Positions 15,432 to 23,420 of a DNA stretch of 64,000 bases are shown piece after piece. Position 1 is the stretch's first letter, and every line of letters begins with the position of its first letter. This DNA comes from Flexivirga endophytica (lineage in GTDB: Bacteria > Actinomycetota > Actinomycetes > Actinomycetales > Dermatophilaceae), in contig NZ_BMHI01000001.1 of NCBI RefSeq assembly GCF_014640635.1, positions 62,001-126,000 on the forward strand, in the 5' to 3' direction. Position numbers and translations under genes: made by a program. The notes below the pieces were generated by a model that saw only the letters and a program-made list of their open reading frames with translations, was not told the DNA's origin and searched no databases.

Positions 15432-15860
15432 TCAGCCGACTTCGGAGACGTCCGGCACCACGAGCTTGCCGATGGCGCCGGGATTCCAGCAGACCTCCCA
15501 ACGGAAACCGTCCGGATCCGCGAAGTACCCGGAGTAGCCACCCCAGACGCGCCCCTCTGCCGGGGTCACGTCGGCGCCCGCAGCGGCGGCTTCGGCCAAC
15601 ACTGTGTCCACGGCCGCACGGTCGACGACGTTGTGCGCCAACGTCACCGGCGGTATGCCGGACGCCGGCCGCCCACCGACCTCTGCGGCGAACGCGTCGG
15701 CCTGCCACAGCGACAGCACCAGGTGCTCGGCGACCTGGATCATGATGACCTCGTTGCCGTCCTCGAACTCCGGCCGCCAGCCGAGCCCGTCGACATAGAA
15801 GGCCCGGGTGCGTGCGAGGTCCGCGACGGCGAGGGTGATGAAACTGACTCTGGGTTCCAT
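15432..15860 (-). CDS. VOC-family (glyoxalase/bleomycin-resistance fold) protein
   Basis: 142 residues from MEPRVSFITLAVADLARTRAFY, the usual opening of the fold; the longer upstream reading is not conserved. Two beta-alpha-beta modules are visible; the second ends GYSGYFADPDGFRWEVCWNP, a typical metal-site Glu context. No specific substrate can be assigned. It lies between sodN and sodX without overlapping either. Confidence 0.85.
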   Translation of the reverse strand: MEPRVSFITLAVADLARTRAFYVDGLGWRPEFEDGNEVIMIQVAEHLVLSLWQADAFAAEVGGRPASGIPPVTLAHNVVDRAAVDTVLAEAAAAGADVTPAEGRVWGGYSGYFADPDGFRWEVCWNPGAIGKLVVPDVSEVG

Positions 15861-15963
15861 GCCGTCAGTCAAGCAGTTGCCACCGACGCCCGCACACACG
15901 ATTGACGGTTGAAGCAGTCGCTGACGCTCTCGTACCTCGCCGCTCCTCGGCCACCGCGTGGGG

Positions 15964-16263
15964 CTATGCGCGCTTCACGCGCAGCAGCACCACACCGAGC
16001 ACATCGGCGGTCGGGATCTCGCCGACCAGCCACGAGTCGACGCCCTCGGCGGGGTTGTCACGCTCCACCCACCAGCCGTCGCCGACGGTCCGGGTGACGC
16101 GCTTGACCGCGATCGGGCGGGGCCCGTCCGGGCCGTCGGGCAGCCGTATGACGTGCGCCCGGCCGATGCGGGGGCGCACGCCATACAGGACCAGCAAGCG
16201 GTCACCGTCGACGTAGGTCGGCTCCATCGACCGACCCCGCACGACAGCGAATCCGACTCTCAC
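15964..16263 (-). CDS. sodX: Nickel-type superoxide dismutase maturation protease
   Basis: 99 residues of the S24/S26 signal-peptidase fold without a membrane anchor. The catalytic Ser is in [14 protein letters not shown] (Ser12) and the Lys in RPIAVKRV, followed by WWVERDNP. It removes the short leader of pre-SodN so the nickel hook can form. Its ATG overlaps the stop of the ABC ATPase gene by 4 bp, placing it as the last gene of an amino-acid transporter operon rather than directly beside sodN. Confidence 0.88.
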   Translation of the reverse strand: MRVGFAVVRGRSMEPTYVDGDRLLVLYGVRPRIGRAHVIRLPDGPDGPRPIAVKRVTRTVGDGWWVERDNPAEGVDSWLVGEIPTADVLGVVLLRVKRA

Positions 16264-17087
16264 TCCGGCGGTTTCACGAGCTCTGCAGCAGCAGCGGCGT
16301 GCTGCTCCTGCTCGGCGATGATCCGGCTGAGGAACGTCTTGGTGCGTTCATGCTGCGGATTGCGTATGACGTCCGCGGGCTTGCCCTCCTCGACGACGAC
16401 GCCACCGTCCATGAAGACCACGCGATCGGCGACCTCCCGGGCGAACGCGATCTCGTGGGTGACGACGACCATCGTCATACCGTCGTCGGCGAGTTCGCGC
16501 ATGACTGCGAGGACCTCGCCGACCAGCTCCGGGTCGAGCGCGGAGGTCGGCTCGTCGAAGAGCATCAGCTTGGGCTTCATCGCGAGTGCCCGCGCGATCG
16601 CGACCCGCTGCTGCTGGCCACCGGACAACTGCGCCGGGTAGTGGTCGGCGCGCTCACTGAGCCCGACGCGCTCCAACAGCTCACCGGCCTCGATGCGTGC
16701 CTGCTTCTTGGACACTCCACCCACCTGCACCGGACCCTCGATGACGTTGTCCAGGGCCGTCTTGTGCGGGAAGAGGTTGAAACGCTGGAAGACCATCCCG
16801 ATCTGCCGCCGCTGCTGCGCTATGTGCTTCTCGGACAGCCGGTGCAGCGAGCCGCCGGACTCGCGCAGCCCGAGGAGATCGCCGTCGACATACAGCCGGC
16901 CGCCGTCGAAGATCTCCAGCTGGTTGATGCATCGCAGGAACGTCGTCTTGCCGGATCCGGACGGCCCGAGCAGGCAGACGACCTCGCCCTCGGCGACCGT
17001 CATGTCGATGCCCTTGAGCACATCGACACCGTGGAAGTGCTTGTGCAGATTGACCGCTTCGACCAGCGGTCGCGTCTCGGCGTTCAC
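16260..17087 (-). CDS. Polar amino-acid ABC transporter, ATP-binding protein
   Basis: 275 residues, starting at a GTG that overlaps the permease stop (GTGA). Walker [11 protein letters not shown]-loop in [12 protein letters not shown], signature [17 protein letters not shown], Walker [13 protein letters not shown] and the switch His in [10 protein letters not shown] are all present. It is a GlnQ/HisP-type subunit energising uptake with the permease and lipoprotein upstream. sodX overlaps its stop. Confidence 0.95.
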   Translation of the reverse strand: MNAETRPLVEAVNLHKHFHGVDVLKGIDMTVAEGEVVCLLGPSGSGKTTFLRCINQLEIFDGGRLYVDGDLLGLRESGGSLHRLSEKHIAQQRRQIGMVFQRFNLFPHKTALDNVIEGPVQVGGVSKKQARIEAGELLERVGLSERADHYPAQLSGGQQQRVAIARALAMKPKLMLFDEPTSALDPELVGEVLAVMRELADDGMTMVVVTHEIAFAREVADRVVFMDGGVVVEEGKPADVIRNPQHERTKTFLSRIIAEQEQHAAAAAELVKPPE

Positions 17088-18037
17088 ATGCCACCTCCAC
17101 CGGCGCGCAGGGACAGCATCCGTCCGCGCCAACTCTGTTTGTTGCCACCGGTCTGGCCGCCGAAGCCGCGACCGAAGTAGCGCTCGAGCATGGTCTGGCC
17201 GACCATCAGGATCGAGCAGACGATGAGATACCAGATCACCGCGGCAACGAGGGCGGGCATCACCAGATACGTAGAGTTCGCAACGGCGTTCGCCTGGAAG
17301 AACAGCTCTGTGGTGACCGGCACGGCCGACAGCAGCGAGGTGTCTTTGACCATCGCGATGGTCTCGTTGCCGGTCGGCGGCACGATCACCCGCATCGCCT
17401 GCGGCAAGATGATCCGGCGCATCGCCTTGCCGCGGCTCATGCCGATCGCACTGGCCGCCTCGTGCTGGCCGGTGTCGACCGACAGCAGTCCGGCGCGCGC
17501 GATCTCAGCCATGTATGCCGCCTCGGACAACCCCAGGCCGATGATGCCGACGAGGATGCCACTGCTGACGGACTTCACGTCCAGCGTGTAGAAGTGCACG
17601 TCGGTGAACGGGAGCCCGAAGTCGAGCTTGGGGTAGAGGTAGAGCACGCCGACACCGAGCACGACCAGCAGCACGTAGCGCGGCACGGCTCGGAAGAACC
17701 AGGTGAAGACGAACGCCACTCCGCGCAGCACCGGGTTGGTCGACAGTCGCATCACGGCGAGCGTGATGCCGAGCACGATGCCCACCACCATCGCGCCGAG
17801 GGTGCAGATGATGGTGCCCTTGACCAGGCCCTCCAGCACCGGGCGGTATTCCATGACCCGCCAGACGAAGTGCCAGTCCCATTTGGAGTTGGTCACGAAG
17901 GAGTTGATCATCATCGCGGCGAGGATCGCGATGACGACGACCCCGACCCACTGCCACGGGTGACGGACCGGTCTGGCCTCGACCTTGCCCGGACGCTCGG
18001 TGGCGGCCGGCTTCTCGGAAACAGTCTGTTCAGCCAT
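17084..18037 (-). CDS. Polar amino-acid ABC transporter, permease
   Basis: 317 residues from [10 protein letters not shown] hydrophilic N-terminal stretch of about 30 residues is followed by several membrane helices. The EAA loop [26 protein letters not shown] is intact and contacts the ATPase. A single permease gene implies a homodimer. The start overlaps the binding-protein gene by 8 bp. Confidence 0.95.
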   Translation of the reverse strand: MAEQTVSEKPAATERPGKVEARPVRHPWQWVGVVVIAILAAMMINSFVTNSKWDWHFVWRVMEYRPVLEGLVKGTIICTLGAMVVGIVLGITLAVMRLSTNPVLRGVAFVFTWFFRAVPRYVLLVVLGVGVLYLYPKLDFGLPFTDVHFYTLDVKSVSSGILVGIIGLGLSEAAYMAEIARAGLLSVDTGQHEAASAIGMSRGKAMRRIILPQAMRVIVPPTGNETIAMVKDTSLLSAVPVTTELFFQANAVANSTYLVMPALVAAVIWYLIVCSILMVGQTMLERYFGRGFGGQTGGNKQSWRGRMLSLRAGGGGM

Positions 18038-18992
18038 CGGCCACCGCCGGGTTCGCTGCGAACATCTCCACCGCTCCACTCTGCTGGCCCCACTTGGCCA
18101 GGATCTTCTGGTAGCTGCCGTTCGTCGCCATCTGCGCGAACGCGCGGGCGAGCGCGTCGCCCAGCTTGTCCTGGTTCTTCGGCAGCACGACGCCGTATGG
18201 CGCAGAACCGGTGATCTTGCCGGCCGCCTGCAGCTTGTCGCCGGTCTTCTTCACGGCATACAGGGCCACGGGGGAGTCGGCGGCCATGGCGTCGACCTTG
18301 CCGGCGAGCAGGTCGGTGGTGACCTTGGACTGCAGGTCCTCGACGACGGCCTTGACCGGCTTGCTCTTGCACAGGCCCTTGTTGATCGCCTTGAGCTCGT
18401 CGGCCTGGGTGGTGCCGGTCTGCACGCCGACCGAAAGACCGCACGGTTTGGTCGCATTCACGTGTCGCGGGTTGCCCTTGCGGACGACCCACTGGGTGCC
18501 GGCCGAGAAGTAGCTGACCATTGTCACCTGCTTGAGGCGGGCGGACGTGATGGTGAATGACGAGGTCGCGATGTCGTACTTGCCGCCGACGACGCCGGGC
18601 AGGATGTTGTCGAACTTCGCGTTCTTGAAGTCCGCCTTGAGCCCGAGGCACTGCAGCGCACCGCGCAGCAGGTCGACATCCATGCCGACGATCGTCTGGC
18701 CGTTCGAGGCGAGGAACTCATTGGGTTCGTATGACGCGTCCGACGCCACCGTGAGGGTGCTGCCGGGCTTCACGTCCGGCGGAAGTGCGTCCTTGAGGCC
18801 GCCGGAGGAGCAACCCGTGGTGGAGGACTGCTGGCTGCTCGAGCCGAGCCCGAGCGACGTCGCGCCGCACCCCGTGAGGAGTGACGCGACCAGCCCGCCG
18901 GCGAGCACCATCGGCCCGAGTCTGGTGGTTGAGCAGCGCGGGGGACGAGCGCGTGTCGAAGCCTCCACCCCGCTGCGTGACCATGCCGACAT
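18030..18992 (-). CDS. Polar amino-acid ABC transporter, substrate-binding lipoprotein
   Basis: 320 residues from MSAWSRSG, preceded by AAAGGA. The lipobox is LLTGC. The mature part is a type-2 periplasmic-binding fold (SYEPNEFLASNGQTIVGMDVDLLRGA, later FNITSARL-like SFTITSARLKQVTMVSYF). The region before the hydrophobic core is unusually long and encodes EASTRARPPRCSTTR, which is a translated copy of a Micrococcales palindromic repeat (18923-18970). An internal ATG at 18911 (MVLAGGLVASLLTGC) would give a normal-length signal peptide and may be the real start. Confidence 0.9.
   Translation of the reverse strand: MSAWSRSGVEASTRARPPRCSTTRLGPMVLAGGLVASLLTGCGATSLGLGSSSQQSSTTGCSSGGLKDALPPDVKPGSTLTVASDASYEPNEFLASNGQTIVGMDVDLLRGALQCLGLKADFKNAKFDNILPGVVGGKYDIATSSFTITSARLKQVTMVSYFSAGTQWVVRKGNPRHVNATKPCGLSVGVQTGTTQADELKAINKGLCKSKPVKAVVEDLQSKVTTDLLAGKVDAMAADSPVALYAVKKTGDKLQAAGKITGSAPYGVVLPKNQDKLGDALARAFAQMATNGSYQKILAKWGQQSGAVEMFAANPAVADG
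18923..18970. repeat. REP-like palindromic repeat inside the signal-peptide coding region
   Basis: Plus strand reads CTGGTGGTTGAGCAGCGCGG ... GCGTGTCGAAGCCTCCACCC. On the minus strand this is GGTGGAGGCTTCGACACGCG ... CTCAACCACC, a variant of the dispersed repeat family. It is translated in frame if the 18992 start is used. Confidence 0.75.
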
Positions 18993-19119
18993 GTGGAGTC
19001 CTTTCGGAATCTGAGGGTGCCCGGACACCTCACGGTGGCCGAGTCACCGGGCGCGTAGCGGGGGAAGCGTACCGGGGTCCCGTTCCGGCACCGCGCGCTC
19101 GGTCCGGCAATACTCCCAG

Positions 19120-19145
19120 CGTGACCTGTTGTGTCGTGGGTCACG
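19120..19145. promoter_or_regulatory. Inverted repeat upstream of a HTH remnant
   Basis: CGTGACC (19120-19126) and GGTCACG (19139-19145) with a 12-bp spacer. It could be the operator of the former regulator gene whose remnant begins 3 bp later. Confidence 0.35.
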
Positions 19146-19147
19146 GT

Positions 19148-19258
19148 ATGGCGAATCCGTCTCGCATACGAGACATCGCGGAAGCACCTGGCCTCAGCCC
19201 GATGGTCAGGTGCTACGAGGTGCTACATTTGCATCATGAAGACCATCAGTCAGCGTGA
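19148..19258 (+). pseudogene. Remnant of a LacI-type helix-turn-helix gene
   Basis: A 36-codon frame starting MANPSRIRDIAEAPGLSPMV matches the first 20 or so residues of LacI-family regulators (recognition helix start RIRDIAEAAGLS) and then loses all similarity. The remaining codons overlap the antitoxin gene in another frame. It looks like the 5' stub left when the toxin-antitoxin module inserted or the regulator was deleted. Confidence 0.4.
19209..19230 (+). promoter_or_regulatory. Probable toxin-antitoxin operator/promoter
   Basis: Direct repeat AGGTGCTAC GAGGTGCTAC immediately before the antitoxin start, ending in TGCTACATTT, which resembles an extended -10. Antitoxins of this class normally autorepress at such sites. 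Confidence 0.4.
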
Positions 19259-19487
19259 ACTCCGCAATGACAACGCCACGGTGATGGACGAAGTCGGCCG
19301 CGGTGAGAGCTACACCGTGACGCGCCGCGGCGTCCCGGTCGCTCGGATCGTTCCGTTGACAGGTGACAACTCCGACCTGCGTTGCATCAGGCCGGCCAAG
19401 AAGCGCTTCATGCCCGGTGGCCTACGTCGCGTCGCTGCGACGGTGCCTACCTCCGCTGTCGTCGACGACCTGCGGGAAGAGCGGTGA
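19236..19487 (+). CDS. Type II antitoxin, PhD/YefM (prevent-host-death) family
   Basis: 83 residues from MKTISQRELRNDNATVMDEV. The N-terminal half is the PhD fold, with the family pattern GESYTVTRRGVPVARIVPL; the C-terminal part is basic and then variable, as expected for the toxin-neutralising tail. Its stop overlaps the toxin's GTG (GTGA). It would repress its own promoter and inhibit the adjacent PIN-domain toxin. Confidence 0.9.
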   Translation: MKTISQRELRNDNATVMDEVGRGESYTVTRRGVPVARIVPLTGDNSDLRCIRPAKKRFMPGGLRRVAATVPTSAVVDDLREER

Positions 19488-19879
19488 CCCGGTGGTATTT
19501 GGACACGTCGGCGGCATTGAAGCTGCTGGTTGACGAGTCAGAGTCGGCCGAGCTCGATTCCGCGATCGCCACCGCGTCCGATGTCGCCTCGTGCTACTTG
19601 CTCGAGACGGAGTTGCGGCGTGCGATCGCGCGCTATGACGGCCTCACCCAGAGTGACGCCAGCGATCTACTCGACCGTGTCGACCTCCATGAAGTTCCGC
19701 CGTCGCTCTTCCGCGAAGCCGGTCTACTACCTGGAGACGCCCTGCGCTCGCTGGACGCTCTGCACGTGGCTGCCGCCATACGCCTGGGCGTAGACGTCGT
19801 GGCGACCTACGACAGAAGGATGCAGCAGGCTGTGGTTGCGGCGGGAATGAGAGTTGTCGCATCCGGGCAGGACAGCTGA
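19484..19879 (+). CDS. VapC-like PIN-domain ribonuclease toxin
   Basis: 131 residues, GTG start overlapping the antitoxin stop. The PIN acidic residues are all present: YLDTSA (Asp7), the Glu of LLETELRRA, the Asp of SLDALHVAAA and the Asp of ATYDRRM. It is predicted to cut tRNA or rRNA when freed from antitoxin. Pairing of VapC with a PhD-type antitoxin is a common combination. Confidence 0.92.
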   Translation: MTRWYLDTSAALKLLVDESESAELDSAIATASDVASCYLLETELRRAIARYDGLTQSDASDLLDRVDLHEVPPSLFREAGLLPGDALRSLDALHVAAAIRLGVDVVATYDRRMQQAVVAAGMRVVASGQDS

Positions 19880-19935
19880 CAGCTGGGTCAGCTCGCGCGG
19901 ATACCGTGAGGGCGGGACGAGCCGAGGAGGGGACC

Positions 19936-20514
19936 GTGAGTGCAGGCCTGATCCTGGTGGTGTGCACCGGCAATGTGTGCCGTTCGCCCTACATCGAGCG
20001 GTTGCTCGGTGCAGCGCTGGCGCCGTATGACGTCGAGGTCGCCAGCGCCGGCACGCATGCGCTGGTCGGGGCGCCGATGGACGAGGGGTCGGCGCGGCTG
20101 CTGGCGGCGGCCGGCCGGTCCGCGGACGGATTCGTGGCCCGTCAGTTCACCGCGCAGCTCGCGCGGCCGGCCGATCTGGTCCTGACCGCGACCCGTGACC
20201 ATCGCAGCGCTGTGGTGCGCACGACGCCGAACGCGTTGCGTCATACACATGCGATCGCGGACTTCGCGGACCTGGTGGCTGGTGCCGAATTCGACACCGT
20301 CGACGGTCGATCGGCTGACGAGTCGTTCGTCGCCCAGCTGGCGGCGGGTGCGTCCCGCAGGCGTGGATCGGTGCCCGTGCGCAGTGCCGAGGACGCGGCG
20401 ATCGTCGATCCCTACCGACGACCGTGGGAGGCGTTCGAGCAGATGGCGGCGCAGGTCGATCTGGTGTTGCCGCCGATCATCGACGCGGTACGTCGCCTCG
20501 ACATCGTCGGGTGA
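19936..20514 (+). CDS. Low-molecular-weight protein-tyrosine phosphatase-like protein
   Basis: 192 residues, GTG start after GAGGAGGGG. The P-loop is VVCTGNVCRSP (Cys10, Arg16: C-x5-R) and the general-acid DP is in IVDPYRRPWEAF near the C-terminus. It is longer than the usual 150 residues, with an insert of Ala/Arg-rich sequence in the middle. Such phosphatases often act on polysaccharide-assembly tyrosine kinases; the rml and polysaccharide genes begin 3 kb downstream, but no cognate kinase is in the window. Confidence 0.85.
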   Translation: MSAGLILVVCTGNVCRSPYIERLLGAALAPYDVEVASAGTHALVGAPMDEGSARLLAAAGRSADGFVARQFTAQLARPADLVLTATRDHRSAVVRTTPNALRHTHAIADFADLVAGAEFDTVDGRSADESFVAQLAAGASRRRGSVPVRSAEDAAIVDPYRRPWEAFEQMAAQVDLVLPPIIDAVRRLDIVG

Positions 20515-20528
20515 TTGGCCGGCAGGTC

Positions 20529-22037
20529 TCAGCGCGCGGTGTAGTGCGCCGTGACCTGGGCCGTGGACAGTGCTGTCGGGTAGATCGCCGCACCGTGCAA
20601 CGTCCCCGCGATGTGCGTGCCCAGCAGTGGCGCACCCGGCCATCCGGTGAGCGTCGAGTTGCCGAATCGCCAATAGCCTGAGTAGTTCTGGGCAGCGGTG
20701 ATGCCGCTGTCGCCGGCGACGCGCCCGCCGTCGACGTAGAGCGTGAGTCCGGCGGACGAGAGCGTCACGTCGGCCAGGTGCCAGGCGCCGTCGTTGTAAC
20801 TGCCGGCGCTGGTCACCGTCTGCACCGTCCCACCCGGCGCCGCGCCGGCGACGAGCTTCCCAGCCGTGGTCAAGTAGAGCTGGCGGTCGTAGGAAGTCGA
20901 TGCCAGGACCTGGGTGTTCCCGAAGCCGATCAGTGAACCGCCGAGCGAGCTGGTCGTCTTGAACCAGATCTCCTGGGTGTATTCCTGCGGGCCGGCGATC
21001 GGGCCCGGTGTCGAGACCATGCCGATCGTCCCGTCAAGGGTGACGCCGGTGGTCTTGTCGCGGGTGCACGGGCCGGTGGCGCCATACGAGACTCCGGCGC
21101 CCAGGGTCGTGTAGTAGCTGCCGTTGCGCTTGTTGCCCGAGGCGTCCTTCGCCGTGGCGCCCGAGGACTCACCGAGCGGGTAGTAGAGATGGGGCTTGTC
21201 GGCGAGCACCGCGGCTGAGCACGTGTAGTAGGCGGCCGTCCAGGACGAGGCGATGTTCGCGGTGCTCGCAGTGAAGAGGCTCGCCGCCTGCGCGGGTGCG
21301 TTGGTCGCGACGGTGACAGCGGCCAGCGCAGCGGTCGTCAGTATGACGAGGGTCCTGCTTCGCGGCAGTCCGGTCCGTGGCCCGCGAGCTGCTCCGGCAC
21401 GCGCTGCGCGCAGCTGCGCTCGACTCTCCAGCACGGCGGGTTCGTTGCTGCGAGAAGGGGTTTCAGCGCTGCTATAGGCTGTGCGCGCGGTGCCGTCGGT
21501 GTCGTCCTCGGACGGGTTGTTGTCGTCATTGTCCGGCCGGTCGCGTCGCCCGATCGCGCCGAGCGCGACCAGCACGACGGCCAGCCCGGTGGGCAGCAGC
21601 GGCGCGAGTTGATGGGTGCGCAGCCAGTATGCCGGGGCGCCGATGAATGGCACCCGCAGGGAGCCGACCGCGTGAACAGCGTTGCGCGACACCGGTGTCG
21701 AGTCGTCGGCGCGGTTCGCGTCTCCGCGCAGCACCAGCTGACCGTGGTCGTTCACCTTCGCGAGTCGGTGCAGGCGCAGCCGTCCTTCGTGGTCGGGGTC
21801 GTCGACCAGCAGCACCTGCCCGGGTCGCACCGAGCTGCCGGAGATCGGCCGGGATGCGACGACATCCCCCGGACGCAGCGCAGGCTCCATCGAGCCGCTC
21901 ATGACAACGGTGACGTGCCATCCCAGAGCTGCCGGCAGCACGGCCCACAGCGCCATACTCGCGATCATCACCAACAGGCCGCGGCAGAGCGCGGTGATGA
22001 TGAGGGACACCCAGCTGGGCGGTGTGGTGGTTGCCAT
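20529..22037 (-). CDS. SipW-type signal peptidase I fused to a LamG-like domain
   Basis: 502 residues from MATTTPPSW. Residues 11-37 form a membrane anchor. The catalytic Ser is Ser49 in VVMSGSMEP, and a His (His90, RLRLHRL) stands where bacterial type I peptidases have Lys, with RGDANRADD after it: the ER/SipW subtype. A second helix is at 147-162. After an acidic linker (166-200) comes a second signal-like helix (229-245), then AQAASLFTASTANIASSW, and a concanavalin-like LamG domain to the end (GPQEYTQEIWFKTTSSLGG, DGAWHLADVTLSSAGLTLYVDG). One frame covers both parts. A start at the GTG for Val202 could separate them, but it has no ribosome site. Confidence 0.75.
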   Translation of the reverse strand: MATTTPPSWVSLIITALCRGLLVMIASMALWAVLPAALGWHVTVVMSGSMEPALRPGDVVASRPISGSSVRPGQVLLVDDPDHEGRLRLHRLAKVNDHGQLVLRGDANRADDSTPVSRNAVHAVGSLRVPFIGAPAYWLRTHQLAPLLPTGLAVVLVALGAIGRRDRPDNDDNNPSEDDTDGTARTAYSSAETPSRSNEPAVLESRAQLRAARAGAARGPRTGLPRSRTLVILTTAALAAVTVATNAPAQAASLFTASTANIASSWTAAYYTCSAAVLADKPHLYYPLGESSGATAKDASGNKRNGSYYTTLGAGVSYGATGPCTRDKTTGVTLDGTIGMVSTPGPIAGPQEYTQEIWFKTTSSLGGSLIGFGNTQVLASTSYDRQLYLTTAGKLVAGAAPGGTVQTVTSAGSYNDGAWHLADVTLSSAGLTLYVDGGRVAGDSGITAAQNYSGYWRFGNSTLTGWPGAPLLGTHIAGTLHGAAIYPTALSTAQVTAHYTAR

Positions 22038-22117
22038 GGGCCTCTCGCAGGTGGTGGATGGAGTCAGTGGACCGCCGGCGGCAACCGCTGGTGAAAAGCG
22101 TTGCCGCCGGCCGGTTC

Positions 22118-22726
22118 TCAGGAGTTCTGGGCTTCCCAGGTGAGGCCGATCGACGCGGTGCCGCCCTGCACGGAGTTCGGCGCTGCCGGGTCCAGCGTGT
22201 AGGTGATCTGGTAGACGCGGGTGTCCGAGGCGCTGCCCGTCGGTGCCCAGGTGCCGAGGCCGGTCGCGTAGTTCGTGGCGGTCTTGCCGAAGGTGTCCAG
22301 CGTGCCGCTGTAAACCGTGGCGCCGGAGGCGAGCGCGGTGAATCCGGTGCACGATCCGAAGCCGCCGCCGGTGCCCTGGGCGATGGTCAGGTTGATCGAG
22401 CTTGCGAGGGCGTTGGTGGTGCTCGGTGTAGTGCCGTAGAGCTTCACGGCCGAGGCCAGTGAACCGGTCGAGGTCACGGCGATGCACTTGGTCCCGGTGG
22501 AGCCGGGCTTCAGGCCGGTGGCGTTGAACATCGCGGAGCTGGTGTCGTCGTCGGACAACGCGACAGTGCCGGCGGTCCAGTTGCTCGACGGGTTGCTCGT
22601 CTGTGCCGAGAACGCGGAGTAGGACGCCTGCCACACGATGGCGGCCGATGCTGCGAGCCCGGCGACGATGGCGCCGGCGGTCAGCAGACGGGCGTTGCGA
22701 CGGCGGGTGGTGGTGGAAGAGGACAT
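22118..22726 (-). CDS. TasA/CalY-like SipW-dependent secreted protein
   Basis: 202 residues. Basic N-terminus (TTRRRNAR), hydrophobic core LLTAGAIVAGLAASAAIVW, then YSAFSAQTSNPSSNWTAGTV, the signature of proteins cleaved by SipW-type peptidases. The mature part is Ser/Thr-rich and beta-like with two Cys. Homologues form fibres or decorate the cell surface. The signal peptidase-LamG gene follows 80 bp downstream in the same direction and is the obvious processing partner. Confidence 0.82.
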   Translation of the reverse strand: MSSSTTTRRRNARLLTAGAIVAGLAASAAIVWQASYSAFSAQTSNPSSNWTAGTVALSDDDTSSAMFNATGLKPGSTGTKCIAVTSTGSLASAVKLYGTTPSTTNALASSINLTIAQGTGGGFGSCTGFTALASGATVYSGTLDTFGKTATNYATGLGTWAPTGSASDTRVYQITYTLDPAAPNSVQGGTASIGLTWEAQNS

Positions 22727-22866
22727 GGGTGATCGCCTTTCGGGCCGATGGAGGTGATGGTGCTCGCAGGCGGACCGCCTGCCGCGGCGAGTGATCGGGA
22801 GCCTGTTCGTCCTCGCGCACTCCGCCGTCCCGCAGTCCGTTCAGGGACTCGTCGCGGCGTCATCCA

Positions 22867-22883
22867 GTAAAGTAAGGGTAAAA
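22867..22883. promoter_or_regulatory. GTAAA direct-repeat box upstream of the TasA-like operon
   Basis: GTAAAG (22867-22872), 5 bp, GTAAAA (22878-22883): direct repeats 11 bp apart, typical spacing for OmpR-class response regulators. The same arrangement recurs at 24996-25012. Confidence 0.45.
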
Positions 22884-22904
22884 AGTACGTCTGTCAAACT
22901 GTTC

Positions 22905-22924
22905 GATCATCACACTGTATGATC
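22905..22924. promoter_or_regulatory. Probable MarR operator
   Basis: Inverted repeat GATCAT-N8-ATGATC in the AT-rich divergent promoter region between the TasA-like gene and the MarR gene, 41 bp before the MarR ATG. Size and symmetry suit a MarR dimer. Confidence 0.5.
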
Positions 22925-22964
22925 AACGTAATATTGAAGCGTAAATCACACCGGGAGCCCCACC

Positions 22965-23414
22965 ATGCCGCAGCAGCCCGACCCGAGAGCCGCGAAGCTT
23001 CGCGCGCTCGTGCTTGCCGCCGAGCACTTCCGGCAGGTTGTTGCCGAGCGGTTCGGGATCGGCTTGACGGAGGCTGCGGCCATGAGTCATCTGCGCGCCC
23101 ATGGATCACTCAGCGCACGTGAGCTGGCCGAGGCCACCGGCTTGACCCCGTCGACCGTGACCGCGTTGCTCGGCCGGTTGGAGGCAGCCGACCTCGCGGA
23201 GCGAGCGCCCCATCCGACCGATCGCCGTCGGATCGTGGTCGCGCTGACCGCGGAGGGCAACGCCTACCTCGATCGATCCGAGGCCTGGCTGGCCGATGTG
23301 CTCGACGGTGTGGAGGGTGCCGATGCGGAGGAGGTCGACCGTGTTCTCGACGGACTCGGCGCGGCGTTCGACGCGCAGTCCGCGTTCATCCAGGAGCCCG
23401 CCGCGCAGGAGTGA
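22965..23414 (+). CDS. MarR-family transcriptional regulator
   Basis: 149 residues. Winged helix-turn-helix: GSLSARELAEATGLTPSTVTALLGRLEAADL followed by the wing with HPTDRRRIVVALTAEG, the MarR signature. It is divergent from the TasA-like/signal peptidase operon across an AT-rich 238-bp gap carrying a 20-bp inverted repeat, so it may control both. Confidence 0.92.
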   Translation: MPQQPDPRAAKLRALVLAAEHFRQVVAERFGIGLTEAAAMSHLRAHGSLSARELAEATGLTPSTVTALLGRLEAADLAERAPHPTDRRRIVVALTAEGNAYLDRSEAWLADVLDGVEGADAEEVDRVLDGLGAAFDAQSAFIQEPAAQE

Positions 23415-23420
23415 GCGCGC

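Noticed and set aside
20529-22820. Single 763-residue protein covering the signal peptidase and TasA-like region
   Set aside because: The upstream part is an out-of-frame shadow of the TasA-like gene; the peptidase starts at 22037.
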